NCBI GenBank assembly: GCA_965203535.1
Contig: OZ241897.1
Span: forward strand, 1,054,001-1,118,000
Direction of reading: 5' to 3'
Length of the DNA: 64,000 bases
DNA from: JAJDTT01 sp022827025
Lineage (GTDB): Bacteria > Acidobacteriota > UBA6911 > RPQK01 > JAJDTT01
In this document: piece after piece, positions 62,209 to 64,000 of the stretch
Layout: each line of letters starts with the position of its first letter
Numbering within the stretch: position 1 is the stretch's first letter
Program-made: the position numbers and the translations under genes
The notes under the pieces: model-generated
Told to the model about the DNA's origin: nothing
Seen by the model: the letters and a program-made list of their open reading frames with translations, nothing else
Databases searched by the model: none

Positions 62209-62544
62209 TTACCCGTCGGCCGTCATCCGGTCGATCTTGGCGGCCAGGACGAAGTCGCTTTCGGTCAGGCCGTTGATCTTGTGGGTCCAGAGGGTGATCT
62301 CCGCCTTGCCCCAGGCCAGGTAGATGTCTGGGTGGTGGTCTTCCGCTTCGGCGACCTCCCCGACCTGGTTGACGAAGGCCAGCGCCTCCGCGAAATCGGG
62401 GAATCGAACCAGCTTGCGGAGGTGATGGTCCTCGACCACTTCCCATCCTTGCAACTGGTCCAGCAGGGGGGCGATCTGGTCAGCCGTCAGCGGGGGGACT
62501 CCGCCGCGGCAGGGGATGCATCTTTTTTCGGCGAGTTGGGTCAC
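62209..62544 (-). CDS. phhB: Pterin-4a-carbinolamine dehydratase
   Basis: 111 residues from GTG 62544 (VTQLAEKRCIPCRGG), the usual start of the bacterial enzyme, with a CxPC motif. WEVVEDHHLRKLVRFPDF and EAEDHHPDIYLAWGKAEITLWTH contain the active-site EDHHPD residues, and the protein has normal length. It dehydrates 4a-hydroxytetrahydropterin in the cytoplasm, recycling the pterin cofactor of aromatic amino acid hydroxylases or of other pterin-using enzymes. No hydroxylase gene is in the window. It is downstream of the radical SAM gene on the same strand, with a REP-like palindrome between. Confidence 0.93.
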   Translation of the reverse strand: MTQLAEKRCIPCRGGVPPLTADQIAPLLDQLQGWEVVEDHHLRKLVRFPDFAEALAFVNQVGEVAEAEDHHPDIYLAWGKAEITLWTHKINGLTESDFVLAAKIDRMTADG

Positions 62545-62595
62545 GATGAGGCCTCCTTGTCGGTGCGGCAACCTGCGCCGCCCGGCCTCGACAGC

Positions 62596-62616
62596 CCGTG
62601 GCGAAAGTCGTCACGG
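62596..62616. repeat. REP-like palindrome type B, copy 3
   Basis: CCGTGGCGA, loop AAG, TCGTCACGG: the same hairpin as at 39484-39504 with one change. It lies between the end of the radical SAM gene and the start of the dehydratase gene, both on the minus strand. Confidence 0.8.
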
Positions 62617-62736
62617 ACGGCAAAACCGTCAGCGGCCGTCAAAACCGGTTGCCAAACGCAAAAATGGAGGCTGGCGGCGAACCGCGAGCCTCCATTCGTT
62701 TCGAAAATGGTCGGAACCGAACCGGCTGGCGCCGGG

Positions 62737-64000
62737 TCAGCCGACATTCAAGCTTACCAAGTCGTTCTTCTTCTTTTTCTTGAGCACCATCTCCTCGTAG
62801 TACTCCCGGACCGCCGCCTGCTCCCGCAGGGCCTTGCGCCGCGCCATTTTCTCGTCGCGGGCGGTCTGGGGTTTGTCGCCCCGGTCGCGGACGCGCGCGG
62901 CGTCGTCGGACCGGATCTGCAGCGAATGATTGTAGCTCTCCAGCGGGGCATCCTTGCCGCCGGCGAAGATCTGGTGGCGTCCGTGCTCCTTGTACCACTG
63001 GGCGACGGTCGCGTTCTTGTGCATGTTCTCGATGATCTGCCGCCACCCATGGCCCGTGTTGTAGGCGCAGAAGGAGATCTCTCCCTCCTGCGTGGCGTAG
63101 GGGATGATGCACATCTCGGTCCGGCGGAAATCGTAGTTGAACAGGTCCTGGAACCACATGCCGGCCACAAAGAGGAAGTTCCAGGGATCACTCCGCCGGT
63201 CCTTGCCCTGGCCGTAGTCCTTGCCGCTCAGACCGAAGCTCTTGTCGAACTTCTTGAGGATGTCGATCAGAGTGAGGCGGGACGGCGCCTTGAAGGGGCT
63301 GTAGTTCTTGAGCAGGGCCAGACCGATCATGAAATTCGAGAACTTGGTGCCGCGAGCCGCGTCGGTCACCTTCTGCATGTCCCTGACCAGTCCGGGGATG
63401 TTGAGGAACTGGGGCACCGGAGCCGCCTCCTTGGTCTCCTTGTCGATCATCATGGCGGTTCCCACGCCGCAGTTCGGATGGCAGCCGCAACTGACCTGGC
63501 CCCAATCGGCGTTGGGACCGTGGGCCACGTCCGCAAAGTCGGCGAATGCGCCCATCAGGGAGAGCGGAAACCAGTCGCGGGTGGGCTCGGTAAGTCCCAC
63601 CTGGCCTTTCACGTCCCGGGCCAGGTGAGACAGGGTGTAGCGCTGGCGCAGCCGCCGCTCGTCGGTGATGGCCTCATCCCGGCCGGTGAAGGAGACGGGC
63701 TGGAAGGCGATGAAAGCCACCTTCTTGGGGTTGTCCATGGCGAAGCGGATGATGGGGCCGACCTGGTCGTTGTTCACATCGTTGAGCAGCGTCGTGACCA
63801 GGATGATCTCGATCCCCGCCTTGTGGATATTGTCGATGGCCTTGATCTTCACATCGAACAGGTTTCCGATGTGACGGTGGCTGTTGGCGTCGTTGCCGAT
63901 GCCGTCGAACTGCAGGTAGGTATAGCGCAGTCCCGCCTCGTACGCCTTCCTGGAGAACTCCAGGCTCTTGGCGAACTCGATCCCGTTGGTGGCCGCCTGG
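62737..64000 (-). CDS. Radical SAM protein, tetraether-synthase (Tes)-like, 5' end outside window
   Basis: The frame is open to base 64000, so the N terminus with the CxxxCxxC cluster motif lies outside. Visible parts match the radical SAM barrel: GLRYTYLQFDGIGNDANSHR, KAIDNIHKAGIEIILVTTLLNDVNNDQVG, then VSCGCHPNCGVGTAMM (extra iron-sulfur ligands) and the long C-terminal domain FNYDFRRTEMCIIPYATQEGEISFCAYNTGHGWRQIIENM. This C-terminal pattern is that of the MJ0619/Tes group, which couples lipid tails to make membrane-spanning lipids; bacterial relatives are proposed to do the same. The end is Lys/Arg-rich. Function inferred from family resemblance only. Confidence 0.78.
   Translation of the reverse strand, partial: QAATNGIEFAKSLEFSRKAYEAGLRYTYLQFDGIGNDANSHRHIGNLFDVKIKAIDNIHKAGIEIILVTTLLNDVNNDQVGPIIRFAMDNPKKVAFIAFQPVSFTGRDEAITDERRLRQRYTLSHLARDVKGQVGLTEPTRDWFPLSLMGAFADFADVAHGPNADWGQVSCGCHPNCGVGTAMMIDKETKEAAPVPQFLNIPGLVRDMQKVTDAARGTKFSNFMIGLALLKNYSPFKAPSRLTLIDILKKFDKSFGLSGKDYGQGKDRRSDPWNFLFVAGMWFQDLFNYDFRRTEMCIIPYATQEGEISFCAYNTGHGWRQIIENMHKNATVAQWYKEHGRHQIFAGGKDAPLESYNHSLQIRSDDAARVRDRGDKPQTARDEKMARRKALREQAAVREYYEEMVLKKKKKNDLVSLNVG

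Noticed and set aside
1..64000. rRNA, tRNA, riboswitches and clear intrinsic terminators
   Set aside because: None recognised with confidence; hairpins found belong to the REP-like families and lack a following T-run.

Overview
The window is GC-rich Gram-negative bacterial DNA: it has a LolA/LolD/FtsX-type envelope system with an outer-membrane barrel, many lipoproteins, and LolA-like and Gld-type ABC modules. The mix of an enolase-superfamily dehydratase, a phytanoyl-CoA dioxygenase, a pectate-lyase-like lipoprotein, a GldA/GldFG/DUF4340 locus and a tetraether-synthase-like radical SAM protein would fit Acidobacteriota or a related phylum. No rRNA or other taxonomic marker is present, so that assignment is a guess. 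Ordinary housekeeping genes are few. Much of the window is accessory DNA: defence islands, toxin-antitoxin genes, decayed mobile elements and three families of REP-like palindromes.

Layout. 1-5.1 kb is a lower-GC candidate defence cluster: an AAA ATPase cut by the window edge, a PLD-like protein, a tiny ORF and a PD-(D/E)XK nuclease-like protein coupled by a GTGA overlap, then a cyclase-like gene broken by one TGA. 5.4-6.8 kb holds an orphan HigA, a truncated DUF4143-type ATPase and a TPR protein. 6.8-13.1 kb is catabolic (beta-propeller lipoprotein, enolase-superfamily enzyme, Fic protein, and a phytanoyl-CoA dioxygenase fused to an alpha/beta hydrolase), with a decayed second copy of the dehydratase 3' end beyond the Fic gene. 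13.1-18.1 kb is a Gld-like ABC operon with a permease-GldG fusion. 18.4-22.8 kb has a TPR lipoprotein, a tyrosine integrase broken by one TAA and a small lipoprotein.

23.0-25.7 kb is a striking two-gene unit: a membrane-anchored double OB-fold protein followed 3 bases later by a TctA-like multispanning permease fused to a complete staphylococcal-nuclease domain. I read it as a candidate surface nucleic-acid binding, cutting and uptake device. 25.7-30.8 kb is a low-density region with two copies of a 95-bp MITE-like palindrome, an IS5-type transposase stump, a 50-bp exact copy of part of the integrase gene, and several small unknown genes.

31.0-41.3 kb has polysaccharide lyase, sodium symporter and zinc dehydrogenase genes, a VapBC pair, a glycosyltransferase, a hydroxyacyl-CoA dehydrogenase, M64 and M23 peptidases and a RAYT transposase. 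41.3-42.3 kb is a tandem array of the RAYT-associated palindromes. 42.3-48.6 kb is a seven-gene envelope operon (DUF2203, lipoprotein, LolA-like, two FtsX permeases, LolD-like ATPase, outer-membrane barrel).

48.8-62.1 kb is dominated by a DNA phosphorothioation island of the Ssp type (DUF4007 SspB, SspC ATPase, SspD, SspA). It continues with a PLD-helicase, a small protein, a DndD-like SMC ATPase and a 154-aa partner. A convergent gene encodes a phosphorothioate-binding SBD-HNH protein whose HNH catalytic histidines appear substituted. The sspB frame is broken exactly at a run of 14 G; with 13 G it would be intact, so it is either a phase-variation switch for the whole system or a homopolymer sequencing error. 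The window ends with a pterin carbinolamine dehydratase and the 3' part of a radical SAM gene.
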